64,000 nucleotides of DNA from an uncultured Sulfitobacter sp. (GCF_947497275.1 NZ_CANMFS010000009.1:62001-126000), one strand, 5' to 3'. Numbered from the stretch's first letter, positions 55,189 through 64,000 are shown. Translations and numbers: made by a program. Notes: generated by a model not told the origin, from the letters alone.

Positions 55189-56910
55189 ATGGCGCTTGCC
55201 GAAGGGAATTTTGTGCGTGATCTGAGCCCCGCAAAGCGGGACGGTGACATTGTTTTGGGGGAAGACTGGGTTGCCCCTGACAGTGCCGCCCCGAACGAGA
55301 TCAGGGCTCGCCGGGAACGGCGGGGGCTGTTTTCGTTACGGGCCTCGCCTCTGACGCGCAAGATCATCACGTTCAACCTGATCGCGCTGAACGTGCTTGT
55401 GGCGGGTATCCTTTACCTCAATTCATCGCGTGACAGCCTTGCCGTGCAACGTGCCGCCTCGCTGGTGTCCGAAGCCGAACTGATCGCGGATGTGATCGAG
55501 GCGCAGTTGCCGGATAGTGGTCCTGTTGATCTATCGGTCGGAGAAGGCGTGGATGTCGCGCGGACGTTGCAGGGGCTGGATCTGCGCAGCGGTATTCAGG
55601 TTTTCGTCTACGATACGGACGGGACGCTGATTTCCGAATTCGAAGGCGCCAGTGATGCTGTCGCGGACGGCGGTGGAATCGAGACCGGGTCGAGAACGGT
55701 CCTGACGGACGGGCTCACTTGGCTTTGGAATGCGCTTTCTGCCCCATTTGGCGGCAATGACGGCCTCGGCCAGACAATAGACGAGCGGTTGCGCCCCGTT
55801 GTGGCAGCGAGCCTTGAGAATGGCGCGCAGATCAAAGAAGAGCGCGACGATGCGGGCGCCACGCTGTTGGCCGTCGCCACCCCGATCGAGCAGAACGGGA
55901 CGTCGGTCGGCGCTGTCGCGATCGCGAGTGCCAGTGGCGAGATTGATCGGTTGGTGCGGGGCGAGCGCGAGCGGGTCTTGCAGATGTTTATCATTGCCAC
56001 GCTCGTGTCGATCGGTCTGAGCCTGGTTCTGGCGTCCACCATCGCGAACCCGCTGGCGGATCTTGCCGCCGCTGCGGAGTTGGGCCGCGACAAGGACGCG
56101 CGCAAGATGAATCCCGGACGTATCCGCATTCCGGACCTGACGGCGCGCCCCGACGAGATCGGGCGGCTTTCGGGTGCCTTGCGCGGCATGGTGAACGCGC
56201 TCTACAACCGTATCGACGGCAACGAGCAGTTCGCAGCGGATGTGGCGCACGAAATCAAGAACCCGCTTGCCTCCCTGCGGTCTGCCGTCGGCACGTTGCG
56301 GATGATCAAGCGCGAGGACCAGCGCAACAAGCTTCTGGATGTCATCGACCATGACGTGCGCCGATTGGATCGTCTTGTCAGCGATATTTCCAACGCTTCA
56401 CGGCTCGACAGCGAGTTGGTGAAGGAAGAGGAAGAGCCTTTCGATATGATGAAGATGCTGGGCAATCTGGGCCAGTATCTAGGTGAGGACGCGAAGGGAA
56501 AGGGGATCGATTTCATCGTCGATTTGCCGAAGAACCCGATCACCGTTCACGGTCTAGAAGCGCGGCTGGCGCAGGTTTTCGTTAATCTGATCACGAACGC
56601 GATTTCCTTTTGCGAAGACGGTGACGCCATCAGGGTCTGGGCGCGCAAGAAGGACAATCGTGTGCTGGTCGTTGTCGAAGATACCGGACCGGGCATTCCG
56701 GATCAGGCCTTGGCGAAGATATTCAAACGATTCTATTCCGAGCGCCCCGAACAGCATTTCGGCAACAATTCTGGGCTGGGCCTCGCGATTTCGAAACAGA
56801 TCGTCGAAGCGCACGGCGGCGTGATCTGGGCCGAGAATATTCGCCCGACGGACGCTGACATCACTTCGGACCCCCTTGGCGCGCGCTTTGTCGTGGGCCT
56901 GCCGATCTAA
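55189..56910 (+). CDS. chvG: Sensor histidine kinase ChvG
   Basis: A 573-aa inner-membrane kinase. The first membrane helix is at about 62-82, a periplasmic sensor region runs to about 258, and a second helix then leads to a HAMP domain. The H-box is AADVAHEIKNPLASLR with His354. The ATPase boxes are VNLITNAISF, DTGPGIPD and GLGLAISKQIVEAHGG. In Agrobacterium and relatives the periplasmic domain is held off by ExoR; no exoR is in this window. Confidence 0.95.
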   Translation: MALAEGNFVRDLSPAKRDGDIVLGEDWVAPDSAAPNEIRARRERRGLFSLRASPLTRKIITFNLIALNVLVAGILYLNSSRDSLAVQRAASLVSEAELIADVIEAQLPDSGPVDLSVGEGVDVARTLQGLDLRSGIQVFVYDTDGTLISEFEGASDAVADGGGIETGSRTVLTDGLTWLWNALSAPFGGNDGLGQTIDERLRPVVAASLENGAQIKEERDDAGATLLAVATPIEQNGTSVGAVAIASASGEIDRLVRGERERVLQMFIIATLVSIGLSLVLASTIANPLADLAAAAELGRDKDARKMNPGRIRIPDLTARPDEIGRLSGALRGMVNALYNRIDGNEQFAADVAHEIKNPLASLRSAVGTLRMIKREDQRNKLLDVIDHDVRRLDRLVSDISNASRLDSELVKEEEEPFDMMKMLGNLGQYLGEDAKGKGIDFIVDLPKNPITVHGLEARLAQVFVNLITNAISFCEDGDAIRVWARKKDNRVLVVVEDTGPGIPDQALAKIFKRFYSERPEQHFGNNSGLGLAISKQIVEAHGGVIWAENIRPTDADITSDPLGARFVVGLPI

Positions 56911-56921
56911 GCCGCGCGAAT

Positions 56922-57353
56922 GTGAGCACTGAAACAGAGATCCGTCACGCAACCTGCGTCGCCATCGACGGGTGCGGTGTCTTGATCACCGGACCGTCGG
57001 GCGCGGGGAAGTCGGCGTTGGCGTTGCAGTTGATCGGGATGGGGGCGCAGCTTGTGTCAGACGACCGCACTGAGATTTTCGGCGCAGCCCCCGACCTGAT
57101 GGCCCGCGCACCGGAATCGATTGCCGGATTGATCGAAGCGCGCGGCGTGGGGATTATCGAGCTTCCCTATCTGGCTCAGGCACGTCTGACGCTGGTTGTC
57201 GATATGGCGCAGACGGAACGGCAACGGCTGCCCGAGGCCCATTTCACCCGGCTTCTGGACAAGCCGCTCTCTTGTCTGCACAAGATTGACGCACCCTATT
57301 TCGCCGCTGCGGTGAATGCCTATGTCAGGGGGAGCAGAACAGAGCACGCATGA
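56922..57353 (+). CDS. hprK: HPr kinase/phosphorylase, short alphaproteobacterial form
   Basis: A 143-aa protein, less than half the length of Firmicutes HprK and lacking its N-terminal domain. Walker A GPSGAGKSA is at residues 24-32; the catalytic region includes LVSDDRTEIF and IEARGVGIIELPY. It phosphorylates HPr on Ser, and here HPr (58648) has the Ser46 site. The start is GTG 56922, and it overlaps rapZ by ATGA. Confidence 0.94.
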   Translation: MSTETEIRHATCVAIDGCGVLITGPSGAGKSALALQLIGMGAQLVSDDRTEIFGAAPDLMARAPESIAGLIEARGVGIIELPYLAQARLTLVVDMAQTERQRLPEAHFTRLLDKPLSCLHKIDAPYFAAAVNAYVRGSRTEHA

Positions 57354-58246
57354 CCCAAACAGATTCAAGCCACCGCCGCATCGTTGTTGTCACTGGCCCC
57401 TCGGGCGCCGGGCGGTCGACCGCGCTCAACGTGCTCGAAGATGCCGGTTTCGAGGCGATAGACAATTTGCCGATCCGCCTGCTGCCAGCCCTGTTCGACG
57501 ACATGACGCAGAAGCGCCCGCTGGCGTTGGGAATTGACCCGCGCAATCGGGGATACTCGACCGATGCTATCTTTGAAACGATAGAAATGTTGGGGAATGT
57601 GCCCGACACCGTGGTCGAGATCGTCTACCTCGACTGTTCGACCGACGTTCTTCTGCGGCGATACTCGGAAACGCGTCGCCGGCATCCGATGGCCCCGGCC
57701 GATCGGCCAGCCATCGGGATCGAGATAGAACAACAGATGTTGGCGCCGCTGCGCAGCCGCGCGCACGTTCTGATCGATACCAGCGAAATGAACATCCATG
57801 AACTGCGGGCCGAGATCGAGCGTTGGTTCGCACCGGATGGCGGGCATCATCTGGTGGTATCCGTGCAGTCTTTCTCCTACAAGCGGGGTCTGCCGCGGTC
57901 CGTTGACATGATTTATGACTGCCGGTTTCTGAAAAACCCCCATTGGCAGCCGCACCTGCGCGCGATCAACGGAACCGATGAGGCGGTCGCGGCTTATGTG
58001 GCGACCGATCCCAGGTTCGAGGCGTTCGACCAGCAGGTATTTGATCTGAGCCTCCTGATTTTACCGGCCTGCCGTGCGGAAGGCAAAAGCCATTTCTCGA
58101 TCGCGTTCGGATGTACGGGAGGACAACACCGCTCTGTCGCCATCGCGGAACGTCATGCTTTGCGCCTTGCGGAGGCAGGATGGCAGGTGTCAGTTAGGCA
58201 TAGGGAACTGGACGCGCAGCAGCGCAGAGAGGCGGAGCGGACGTGA
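57350..58246 (+). CDS. rapZ: RapZ/YvcJ-family nucleotide-binding protein
   Basis: A 298-aa protein. Walker A GPSGAGRST lies near residues 15-23, then NLPIRLLPALFDDM. The C-terminal domain has SFSYKRGLPRSVDMIYDCRFL and FGCTGGQHRSVAIAE. In E. coli RapZ steers RNase E to the GlmZ RNA and senses glucosamine-6-phosphate; in alphaproteobacteria the RNA partner is unclear. It is coupled to hprK and to the EIIA gene. Confidence 0.94.
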   Translation: MTQTDSSHRRIVVVTGPSGAGRSTALNVLEDAGFEAIDNLPIRLLPALFDDMTQKRPLALGIDPRNRGYSTDAIFETIEMLGNVPDTVVEIVYLDCSTDVLLRRYSETRRRHPMAPADRPAIGIEIEQQMLAPLRSRAHVLIDTSEMNIHELRAEIERWFAPDGGHHLVVSVQSFSYKRGLPRSVDMIYDCRFLKNPHWQPHLRAINGTDEAVAAYVATDPRFEAFDQQVFDLSLLILPACRAEGKSHFSIAFGCTGGQHRSVAIAERHALRLAEAGWQVSVRHRELDAQQRREAERT

Positions 58247-58635
58247 TTGGTATCGTGATCGTTGCACATGGCGGGCTGGCACGCGAATACCTCGCGGCCA
58301 TCGAACATGTGGTCGGATCGCAAAACGGTGTCCGGGCGATCGAGATCCGCGCAGATCATGACCGTACCGCCAAGGAGGCCGAAATCTGTGCGGCGGCCGA
58401 TGCCGTCGACCAGGGCAGCGGTGTCGTCGTTGTCACAGACCTTTTCGGCGGTTCGCCTTCCAACCTCAGTCTTCTTGCCTGCCAGCCCGCAAATAGGCGC
58501 ATCCTGTACGGTGCTAATCTACCGATGCTGATCAAGCTTGCGAAGAGCCGTCACAGACCGCTGGCCGATGCCGTGCGCGCAGCGTTGGAAGCGGGCAAGA
58601 AATACATCGACGTCCAGAACGTCAGTACCGAATAG
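58243..58635 (+). CDS. PTS EIIA component, mannose family
   Basis: A 130-aa EIIA-Man. The phosphorylated His9 is in IVIVAHGGLAREYL, and VVVVTDLFGGSPSNLSLL completes the active site. No EIIB/EIIC transport subunits are present, so this is a regulatory PTS branch. The start is GTG 58243, overlapping the rapZ stop. HPr follows in 12 bp. Confidence 0.93.
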   Translation: MIGIVIVAHGGLAREYLAAIEHVVGSQNGVRAIEIRADHDRTAKEAEICAAADAVDQGSGVVVVTDLFGGSPSNLSLLACQPANRRILYGANLPMLIKLAKSRHRPLADAVRAALEAGKKYIDVQNVSTE

Positions 58636-58647
58636 CAAGGCTAACCT

Positions 58648-58917
58648 ATGACCCGTATCACGCTTGAAATTGTAAACGAGAAAGGACTGCACGCCCGCGC
58701 GTCCGCCAAGTTGGTAGAGGTCGTTGAAGGCTTCGACGCGCAGGCGGAGGTGAGCAAGGATGGCATGAGTGCCTCGGGGGACAGCATTATGGGGCTTTTG
58801 ATGTTGGCAGCGGCCAAGGGAAGCTCTATTGACATTGAGACGTCCGGGCCTGACGCAGATGCACTTGCAAACGCGCTTACAGCATTGGTGGCGGACAAGT
58901 TCGGCGAAGGCATGTAG
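58648..58917 (+). CDS. ptsH: Phosphocarrier protein HPr
   Basis: An 89-aa HPr. The PEP-dependent site is His15 in KGLHARASAKLV and the HprK-dependent site is Ser46 in SGDSIMGLLML. Both are intact, so it can integrate EI and HprK inputs. EI (ptsP or ptsI) is not in the window. Confidence 0.96.
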   Translation: MTRITLEIVNEKGLHARASAKLVEVVEGFDAQAEVSKDGMSASGDSIMGLLMLAAAKGSSIDIETSGPDADALANALTALVADKFGEGM

Positions 58918-58957
58918 GGCACGCGTCGGCGTCCGGAGTTTGATTGAGGGTGTCACA

Positions 58958-59848
58958 TTGGCCGATAAGGCACATCCAGAGGAGACCAGCGACCTGACGG
59001 AAATCGAGGCGGAACCGGTCACGTTCACGAAATACGACCGGCGCAGTCTGTCCTACGCATCCACTTTCGATACGCCATGGAAAAGCGCCGTGATTTCCAC
59101 GCTGGAGCTGTTCACGGGCAAGGTCGCGGTCTTGCGTATGATCCGTAAATTCGAGCAGCGCGGCACGCCCTCCGGTCAAGCATTCTGGCGTGCGGCGCTT
59201 GATACGATGGGGATCGACCTTCACACCCCGCAGGCGCAACTGGATCTAATTCCAAAAGACGGGCCGGTCATCGTTGTCGCAAACCATCCGCATGGCATGG
59301 TGGACGGGATGATATTTGCCGATCTGATCGGTCGGGTCCGGCCGGATTACAGGATTTTGACCCGTTCGCTGCTTACTTCCATCGACGAGGTCGCCAGCAG
59401 CTTTATGATTCCCGTACCTTTCCCCCATGACCCCGACGCGCAGCGCAAAGGTGTCGAGATGCGGGCGAAGGCGATGAGCCATCTAAAGGATGGGGGCGTT
59501 GTGGCGCTGTTTCCTTCGGGTGTCGTTGCCGCCTCGGAATCCTGGTGGGGGCCGGCGGTCGAGGCAGAGTGGAACGTCTTTACCGCCAAGATGATCCGCC
59601 GTTCGGGCGCGCGGGTGGTGCCGTTGAAATTTCCCGGTCAGAACAGCCGGGCCTATCAGATCGCCAACCGCGTGTCGCCCATGCTGCGGCAGGGGCTGTT
59701 GCTGCACGAGATCGTGCACAGCTGCAACAAGCCACAGGCTCCGATTGTGGGCCCACCGATCCCGCAGGCCGAGATAGATGCGCGTGCGGAGGATCCGCGT
59801 GCGTTCATGGCATGGTTGCGGGCGCGCACTCTGGCGCTTGATACCTGA
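58958..59848 (+). CDS. PlsC-like lysophospholipid acyltransferase family protein
   Basis: A 296-aa membrane-associated acyltransferase. VVANHPHGMVDGMIFADL is the His/Asp active-site motif in its NHPxGxxDG variant, and ALFPSGVVAASESWWGPAVEAEW is the second conserved block. I start at TTG 58958 (GAGGG 7 bp upstream), since no good ATG precedes the conserved N-terminus. The acyl acceptor is unknown. It follows HPr by 40 bp and may be on the same transcript. Confidence 0.8.
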   Translation: MADKAHPEETSDLTEIEAEPVTFTKYDRRSLSYASTFDTPWKSAVISTLELFTGKVAVLRMIRKFEQRGTPSGQAFWRAALDTMGIDLHTPQAQLDLIPKDGPVIVVANHPHGMVDGMIFADLIGRVRPDYRILTRSLLTSIDEVASSFMIPVPFPHDPDAQRKGVEMRAKAMSHLKDGGVVALFPSGVVAASESWWGPAVEAEWNVFTAKMIRRSGARVVPLKFPGQNSRAYQIANRVSPMLRQGLLLHEIVHSCNKPQAPIVGPPIPQAEIDARAEDPRAFMAWLRARTLALDT

Positions 59849-59864
59849 ACGATCAGCGCGCGGT

Positions 59865-60740
59865 CTAGCGTGTCGGGACCGGTTCGTCCCCACGATAGTC
59901 GTAGAATCCGCGGTTGCTCTTGCGACCCAGCCATCCAGCCTCGACGTATTTGGTCAGAAGGGGGCAGGGGCGGTATTTGGTATCGGCAAGGCCGTCGTGC
60001 AGCACGTTCATGATCGCAAGGCAGGTGTCCAGTCCGATGAAATCCGCAAGCTCAAGCGGCCCCATCGGATGGTTCGCGCCCAGCTTCATCGAGCTGTCGA
60101 TGGATTTCACGGATCCGACACCTTCGTAGAGGGTATAGACCGCTTCGTTGATCATCGGCATCAGGATCCGGTTGACGATAAATGCAGGAAAATCTTCGGC
60201 TGAGGCCGAGGTCTTGTTCAGCCTTGCTACGACTTCCTGACAGGCATTGAACGTCTCTTCGTCCGTTGCGATGCCACGGATCAGCTCGACCAATTGCATC
60301 ACGGGAACCGGGTTCATAAAGTGGAAACCCATGAATTTCTCGGGTCGGTCGGTTCTGCTGGCCAGTCGGGTGATCGAAATAGATGAGGTATTCGAGGTCA
60401 GGATCGTGTCCGGCTTGAGATGAGGGAGCAGCGTGTCAAAGATCTCTTCCTTGACCTTCTCGCGCTCGGTGGCGGCTTCGATGATCAGGTCGCTTGCGCC
60501 CAGATCGGTCAGCGTCACGGTGGTCTTGATCCGGGCAAGCGCGTCGTTCATGTCCTCTTCGCTGATCTTTCCGCGGCTGGCCTGACGCTCCATGTTGCCG
60601 CGCATCACCTCCATCGCGTTGTCCAACGCCTCTTGCGAGATGTCGTTAAGCAGAACCTCGTAACCCGCAAGGGACATCACATGCGCAATGCCGTTACCCA
60701 TCTGGCCTGCGCCGACGATGCCGATTGTCTGGATGTCCAT
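59865..60740 (-). CDS. hbd: 3-hydroxybutyryl-CoA dehydrogenase
   Basis: A 291-aa NAD(P)-dependent enzyme. GIVGAGQMGNGIAHV is the Rossmann loop, and MGFHFMNPVPVMQLVELI and NRILMPMINEAVYTLYEGV carry the catalytic His/Asn region. It interconverts acetoacetyl-CoA and 3-hydroxybutyryl-CoA, which feeds PHB or the ethylmalonyl-CoA pathway (see mcd at 47602). Confidence 0.94.
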   Translation of the reverse strand: MDIQTIGIVGAGQMGNGIAHVMSLAGYEVLLNDISQEALDNAMEVMRGNMERQASRGKISEEDMNDALARIKTTVTLTDLGASDLIIEAATEREKVKEEIFDTLLPHLKPDTILTSNTSSISITRLASRTDRPEKFMGFHFMNPVPVMQLVELIRGIATDEETFNACQEVVARLNKTSASAEDFPAFIVNRILMPMINEAVYTLYEGVGSVKSIDSSMKLGANHPMGPLELADFIGLDTCLAIMNVLHDGLADTKYRPCPLLTKYVEAGWLGRKSNRGFYDYRGDEPVPTR

Positions 60741-60900
60741 AGGTGCGGTCCTTTGCTGGTGTCACACCACTCTAGGCCGGAGTGCTTTGCGCCCGCAAGG
60801 TCTGCAATCGCCGAAAAACTGCGCCAAATTCCGCATTTAAGCGAATCGTAAGAGCGCGGCGGTCATGGTTGTTCCGGGTGAGTTAAATGAGGTGGGTGTG

Positions 60901-61725
60901 ATGACCTATAATGTACTGGGGCCAGCGGCCCTTGAGTATCTGCCGTGTCAGTACGGCAGTTCCAGACTGACGTTCCGAGGGCCGAAACGGCAGCTAGATG
61001 ATCCGTACATCGTTTTTCTGGGGGGCAACCAGACTTACGGAAAGTTCATAGAGAAACCCTTTCCGTTGAGGGTCGAACATCAGACGGGGATTACGTCCGT
61101 CAATCTGGGCCAGCCCAATGCGGGCCTGGACGTGTTTGCAGGCGATGTAACGGTGGCCGAAATGGCGCGACAGGCACGGGTCTGCGTGATCGAGGTGCTG
61201 GGCGCCGCGAATATGAGCAACCGGTTTTACAAGGTACATCCAAGGCGCAACGACCGCTTTCTCGGCGCGGCACCGCAACTCAGGCACCTGTACCCGGATG
61301 TGGATTTCACGGCGTTCCATTTTACGGGCCATATGTTGCAACATCTGTATCATCTCGATGCCGAGCGGTTTGCGGTCGTGCGCCGCACGTTGCAAAGGGT
61401 CTGGGTGCAGCGGATGCGGCGTCTGTGCAAGAAACTGGGCGGCAAGATCGTTCTTTTGTGGATGGCGCGGGATACGGTGCCGGATCAGTGGGCCGGTGGT
61501 CCGGGCGAGGGTCCGGCATTCGTCTGCCGCGATATGCTGGAGGCTTTGGGGGAGGTGGCCTGTGTGACCGTTGAGGCGCCATGGTCAACCCAGGCACGGG
61601 CGCAGGGGACGTCGGGGATGGTATTCACCTCTTTCGAGAAAGGCGCGGCCAGTCTGTTGGCTGGCCCGGAGGCGCATTGCGACGCGGCCGAAATCCTTCG
61701 GCCCGTTCTGGACGATTTGGTCTGA
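60901..61725 (+). CDS. DUF6473-like hypothetical protein
   Basis: A 274-aa protein from ATG 60901 (MTYNVLGPAALEYLPCQYG), with GAGGTGGGTG upstream. FRGPKRQLDDPYIVFLGGNQTYGKF and SVNLGQPNAGLDVF suggest an SGNH-hydrolase-like start, and KIVLLWMARDTVPDQW comes later. I associate this with the Rhodobacterales DUF6473 family. It is inserted on the opposite strand between hbd and etfA. Confidence 0.65.
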   Translation: MTYNVLGPAALEYLPCQYGSSRLTFRGPKRQLDDPYIVFLGGNQTYGKFIEKPFPLRVEHQTGITSVNLGQPNAGLDVFAGDVTVAEMARQARVCVIEVLGAANMSNRFYKVHPRRNDRFLGAAPQLRHLYPDVDFTAFHFTGHMLQHLYHLDAERFAVVRRTLQRVWVQRMRRLCKKLGGKIVLLWMARDTVPDQWAGGPGEGPAFVCRDMLEALGEVACVTVEAPWSTQARAQGTSGMVFTSFEKGAASLLAGPEAHCDAAEILRPVLDDLV

Positions 61726-61729
61726 GAAA

Positions 61730-61759
61730 AAGGCCCGCTCCCTGGCAGGGGCGGGCCTT
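61730..61759. terminator. Strong bidirectional terminator between the DUF6473-like gene and etfA
   Basis: AAGGCCCGC pairs with GCGGGCCTT, and inside, CCCT pairs with AGGG around GGC. This gives a 13-bp stem with one bulged T. The minus strand continues TTTTTCTC, ending the etfB-etfA transcript. Confidence 0.85.
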
Positions 61760-61801
61760 GGATGTACCAACGACTTGGGAGCATTTGCCCCCGATCGAGG
61801 A

Positions 61802-62728
61802 TCACAGCTTTTCGGTAAGCTCCGGCACCGCCTCGAACAGGTCGGCGACAAGGCCGTAGTCTGCAACCTGAAAGATCGGTGCTTCTTCGTCCTTGTTGAT
61901 CGCGACGATGATCTTGGAATCTTTCATGCCCGCAAGGTGCTGGATCGCGCCGGAAATGCCGACGGCAACGTAAAGCTCCGGTGCCACGACCTTGCCGGTT
62001 TGACCAACTTGCCAGTCGTTCGGCGCATAGCCGGAATCCACAGCCGCCCGCGAGGCGCCGACAGCGGCGCCAAGCTTGTCCGCCAGCTTTTCGATCAGCG
62101 CGAAGTTGTCTTCGGACCCGACGCCCCGACCACCTGACACGACGACACCGGCGGATGTGAGATCAGGACGGTCGCTTTCTGCAAGCTTGTCTTCGACCCA
62201 TTCGCTCAAACCGGGGTCTTCCGCTGCCGAAATCGTTTCGACGGAAGCCGATCCACCGTCGCCAGCAGCATCGAAAGTCGAAGTACGGAAAGTGATGACT
62301 TTCTTCGGGTCAGACGACTTCACGGTCTGGATCGCGTTACCTGCGTAAATCGGACGCTCGAACGTGTCGGCATCGACAACGCCGGAGGCATCCGAAATGA
62401 TCATCACGTCGAGAAGCGCCGCAACGCGGGGCATCACGTTCTTGGCGTCCGTGGTCGCGGGTGCCACGATGTGATCGTAGTCCCCGGCAAGCGAGACGAT
62501 CAGTGCCGCGGTTGATTCCGCAAGACGGTGCCCCAACGACGCATCCTCGGCAACAAGTACTTTGCTGACGCCGTCGATCTTGGCAGCCGCTTCACCCGCA
62601 GCGGCGGCAGAGCCACCGGCGCACAGGATTGTCACATCGCCCAGTTTTCCGGCGGCAGTGACGGCCTTGGCCGTTGCATCCAGTGCCAGTTCACCATCGT
62701 TTACTTCTGCAAGGAGTAGTACAGCCAT
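61802..62728 (-). CDS. etfA: Electron transfer flavoprotein alpha subunit
   Basis: A 308-aa FAD-binding subunit. The C-terminal FAD signature includes [57 protein letters not shown] and the terminal [13 protein letters not shown]. It takes electrons from acyl-CoA dehydrogenases such as Mcd and passes them to ETF-quinone oxidoreductase. Its start overlaps the etfB stop. Confidence 0.97.
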   Translation of the reverse strand: MAVLLLAEVNDGELALDATAKAVTAAGKLGDVTILCAGGSAAAAGEAAAKIDGVSKVLVAEDASLGHRLAESTAALIVSLAGDYDHIVAPATTDAKNVMPRVAALLDVMIISDASGVVDADTFERPIYAGNAIQTVKSSDPKKVITFRTSTFDAAGDGGSASVETISAAEDPGLSEWVEDKLAESDRPDLTSAGVVVSGGRGVGSEDNFALIEKLADKLGAAVGASRAAVDSGYAPNDWQVGQTGKVVAPELYVAVGISGAIQHLAGMKDSKIIVAINKDEEAPIFQVADYGLVADLFEAVPELTEKL

Positions 62729-63486
62729 TACACGGCCCCCGCTTCTTTGAGTTTAGCCACCAGCTCGTCGACGGTTTCAACCATGATACCTGCGGAGCGG
62801 GCTTCCGGCTCTGACGTTTTCACGATCTCGAGGCGGTTGGACACGTCCACGCCGTAATCTTCGGGCGTTTTCTCGTCCAGCGGCTTTTTCTTCGCCTTCA
62901 TGATGTTGGGCAATGACGCGTACCGCGGCTCGTTGAGGCGCAGATCGACCGTCACGACCGTTGGCATATCGACCTTGATCGTTTGCAGGCCGCCATCGAC
63001 TTCGCGAGTCACGACTGCCTTGTCGCCCTCGATTGTGACTTCGGACGCGAACGTCGCCTGCGACCAGCCCAGCAAAGCGGCCAGCATCTGGCCGGTTGCG
63101 TTCATGTCGTTGTCGATTGCCTGCTTGCCGCACAGCACAAGGCCCGGCTGTTCTTCGTCGACAATCGCTTTCAGGATCTTGGCAACGGTCAAGGGCTCGA
63201 TGTCGTTGTGCACGTCGTCCGCCGCCACGACGAGGATTGCCCGGTCCGCGCCCATCGCAAGGGCGGTCCGCAGCGTTTCCTGCGCCTGTTTCACACCGAT
63301 GGAAACAGCGATAACTTCGTCCGCCTGACCCGCTTCTTTCATGCGGATCGCCTGTTCGACGGAAATCTCGTCGAACGGGTTCATGGACATTTTGACGTTA
63401 GCAAGATCAACACCGGAACCGTCCGCTTTGACGCGCACTTTCACGTTGTAGTCGATCACGCGTTTGACAGGTACGATCACCTTCAT
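62728..63486 (-). CDS. etfB: Electron transfer flavoprotein beta subunit
   Basis: A 252-aa subunit that binds [40 protein letters not shown] and the signature [22 protein letters not shown] are present. It lies upstream of etfA in an overlapping pair. Its promoter should lie in 63487-63578, because a terminator separates it from the adenosyltransferase gene. Confidence 0.97.
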   Translation of the reverse strand: MKVIVPVKRVIDYNVKVRVKADGSGVDLANVKMSMNPFDEISVEQAIRMKEAGQADEVIAVSIGVKQAQETLRTALAMGADRAILVVAADDVHNDIEPLTVAKILKAIVDEEQPGLVLCGKQAIDNDMNATGQMLAALLGWSQATFASEVTIEGDKAVVTREVDGGLQTIKVDMPTVVTVDLRLNEPRYASLPNIMKAKKKPLDEKTPEDYGVDVSNRLEIVKTSEPEARSAGIMVETVDELVAKLKEAGAV

Positions 63487-63578
63487 GAGCGATTTTCTCC
63501 TTGTTTGCGACTCAGCCTTGAGCGGCCAGTCAATTTATCTGTGCCATGTCTAACGAAGCAATGGCGCGCAAAACAGCC

Positions 63579-63605
63579 AAAAAATGCCCCTTACGGCAAG
63601 AGGCA
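63579..63605 (-). terminator. Rho-independent terminator after the adenosyltransferase gene
   Basis: On the minus strand TGCCTCTT and AAGGGGCA form an 8-bp stem with one G-U around GCCGT, followed by six T. It separates the cobalamin adenosyltransferase transcript from etfB-etfA. Confidence 0.8.
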
Positions 63606-63731
63606 CGTCACGTTACGTAAAATTCTATGGCAAAATAGCAAGAATATTGCGCGTAGGAACGCCGTGTTTCATGCGGCGATGTCTGCCCGGGCGATTCGGC
63701 GCGCCGCCCGGATTCTGTTTTGCCGGCAATC

Positions 63732-64000
63732 TCAGCGATTTGCGCCGGGCACCCATAGTACATCGTCCTTACCAGCGTTGTTGGCCATCCGTGCCCCGAC
63801 AAAAAACCAGTCGCTCAGGCGGTTGAGATACCGCAGTGCCGCAGCATTGATATTTTCTGTCGTTGCCAGTTGTGTGGCCAATCGCTCGGCACGGCGTGCA
63901 ATCGTGCGGCAGAGATGAAGTCGTGCCGCCAGTTCGCTTCCTCCGGGCAGGATGAAGCTGCGCAGCGGCTCCAGGTCGGCATTCATCACGTCAATCTCAG
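63732..64000 (-). CDS. Cob(I)alamin adenosyltransferase, PduO type (C-terminal part)
   Basis: The last 89 codons of a minus-strand gene entering from beyond 64000. [26 protein letters not shown] (two stretches) and [18 protein letters not shown] are PduO-type ATP:corrinoid adenosyltransferase signatures; the Arg-rich helix binds ATP. It makes adenosylcobalamin, needed by methylmalonyl- and ethylmalonyl-CoA mutases, which fits hbd/etf/mcd. The frame is open to the window edge. Confidence 0.9.
   Translation of the reverse strand, partial: EIDVMNADLEPLRSFILPGGSELAARLHLCRTIARRAERLATQLATTENINAAALRYLNRLSDWFFVGARMANNAGKDDVLWVPGANR

Noticed and set aside
1..64000. CRISPR arrays, insertion sequences, prophage, tRNA or rRNA genes
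   Set aside because: No regularly spaced repeats, transposase or integrase motifs, tRNA T-loop GTTCRANNC with acceptor pairing, or rRNA sequence were noticed on reading. A tRNAscan/Infernal run would be the decisive check.

Overview
The window reads as chromosomal DNA of a Rhodobacterales (Roseobacter-group-like) alphaproteobacterium. The evidence is gene content: MipZ, the ChvI/ChvG two-component pair next to a short HprK and an incomplete PTS, an F0 operon separate from F1 with a b' subunit, a methylsuccinyl-CoA dehydrogenase-like enzyme of the ethylmalonyl-CoA pathway, CobC/CobD, a perfect FNR-type box and a near-match CtrA box. The DNA is G+C rich and gene dense. I saw no rRNA, tRNA, insertion sequence, phage gene or CRISPR array. 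No species can be named from the sequence alone.

Layout. 1-2.8 kb: the N-terminus of an amidohydrolase, a DMT exporter, mipZ and an NTF2-like protein. 2.9-13 kb (minus strand): a translation/secretion block, ffh - NIPSNAP - GNAT - chorismate mutase - rpsP - rimM - two sulfotransferase-like genes - trmD - deacetylase-like - GNAT. A plus-strand ppk2-ydcH pair then interrupts it before rplS and rpmE. 13.4-15.9 kb: a LysR regulator coupled to a second DMT exporter, two tandem microproteins of 24 and 22 aa, and an ArsR regulator. 16-18.7 kb: the F0 ATP synthase operon atpI-B-E-X-F. 18.8-29 kb: a GntR regulator, smc, a rhodanese, a lytic transglycosylase, cobC-cobD, an atypical receiver protein and a glutathionyl-hydroquinone-reductase-type GST. 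29-33 kb: a PatB/MalY lyase, then three overlapping peptide-deformylase genes and fmt. 33-38 kb (minus): a channel protein, rnhA, a methyltransferase, DUF3429, a LysE-type exporter, ispH and a NYN-domain protein. 38-46.6 kb (plus): folK, rpoZ, rsh, DUF2062, pdxJ, acpS, lepB, rnc, era, DUF1491 and recO. 46.6-52.4 kb: a META lipoprotein, TetR, mcd, TauE/SafE, an XRE regulator and an unusual regulator/orphan pair. 52.5-58.9 kb: pckA opposite chvI-chvG-hprK-rapZ-EIIA-HPr. 59-64 kb: an acyltransferase, hbd, a DUF6473-like protein, etfA-etfB and the C-terminus of a cob(I)alamin adenosyltransferase.

Many genes are translationally coupled, with ATGA, GTGA, TTGA or TGATG junctions, and several starts are GTG or TTG. 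Functional themes are protein birth and targeting (S16, RimM, TrmD, Ffh, PDFs, Fmt, LepB, Era), stringent and nutrient signalling (Rsh, RpoZ, PPK2, HprK/HPr/EIIA/RapZ, PckA), and acyl-CoA metabolism with cobalamin supply (Mcd, Hbd, ETF, CobC/D, adenosyltransferase).

Best candidates for something new: the tandem microproteins behind an EcfG-like promoter; the LysR-type winged helix fused to a non-LysR C-terminal domain beside an orphan 238-aa gene; the deformylase triplet whose third member has lost key residues; and the paired sulfotransferase-like genes wired into the rimM-trmD operon. Nothing seen amounts to a proven new system.
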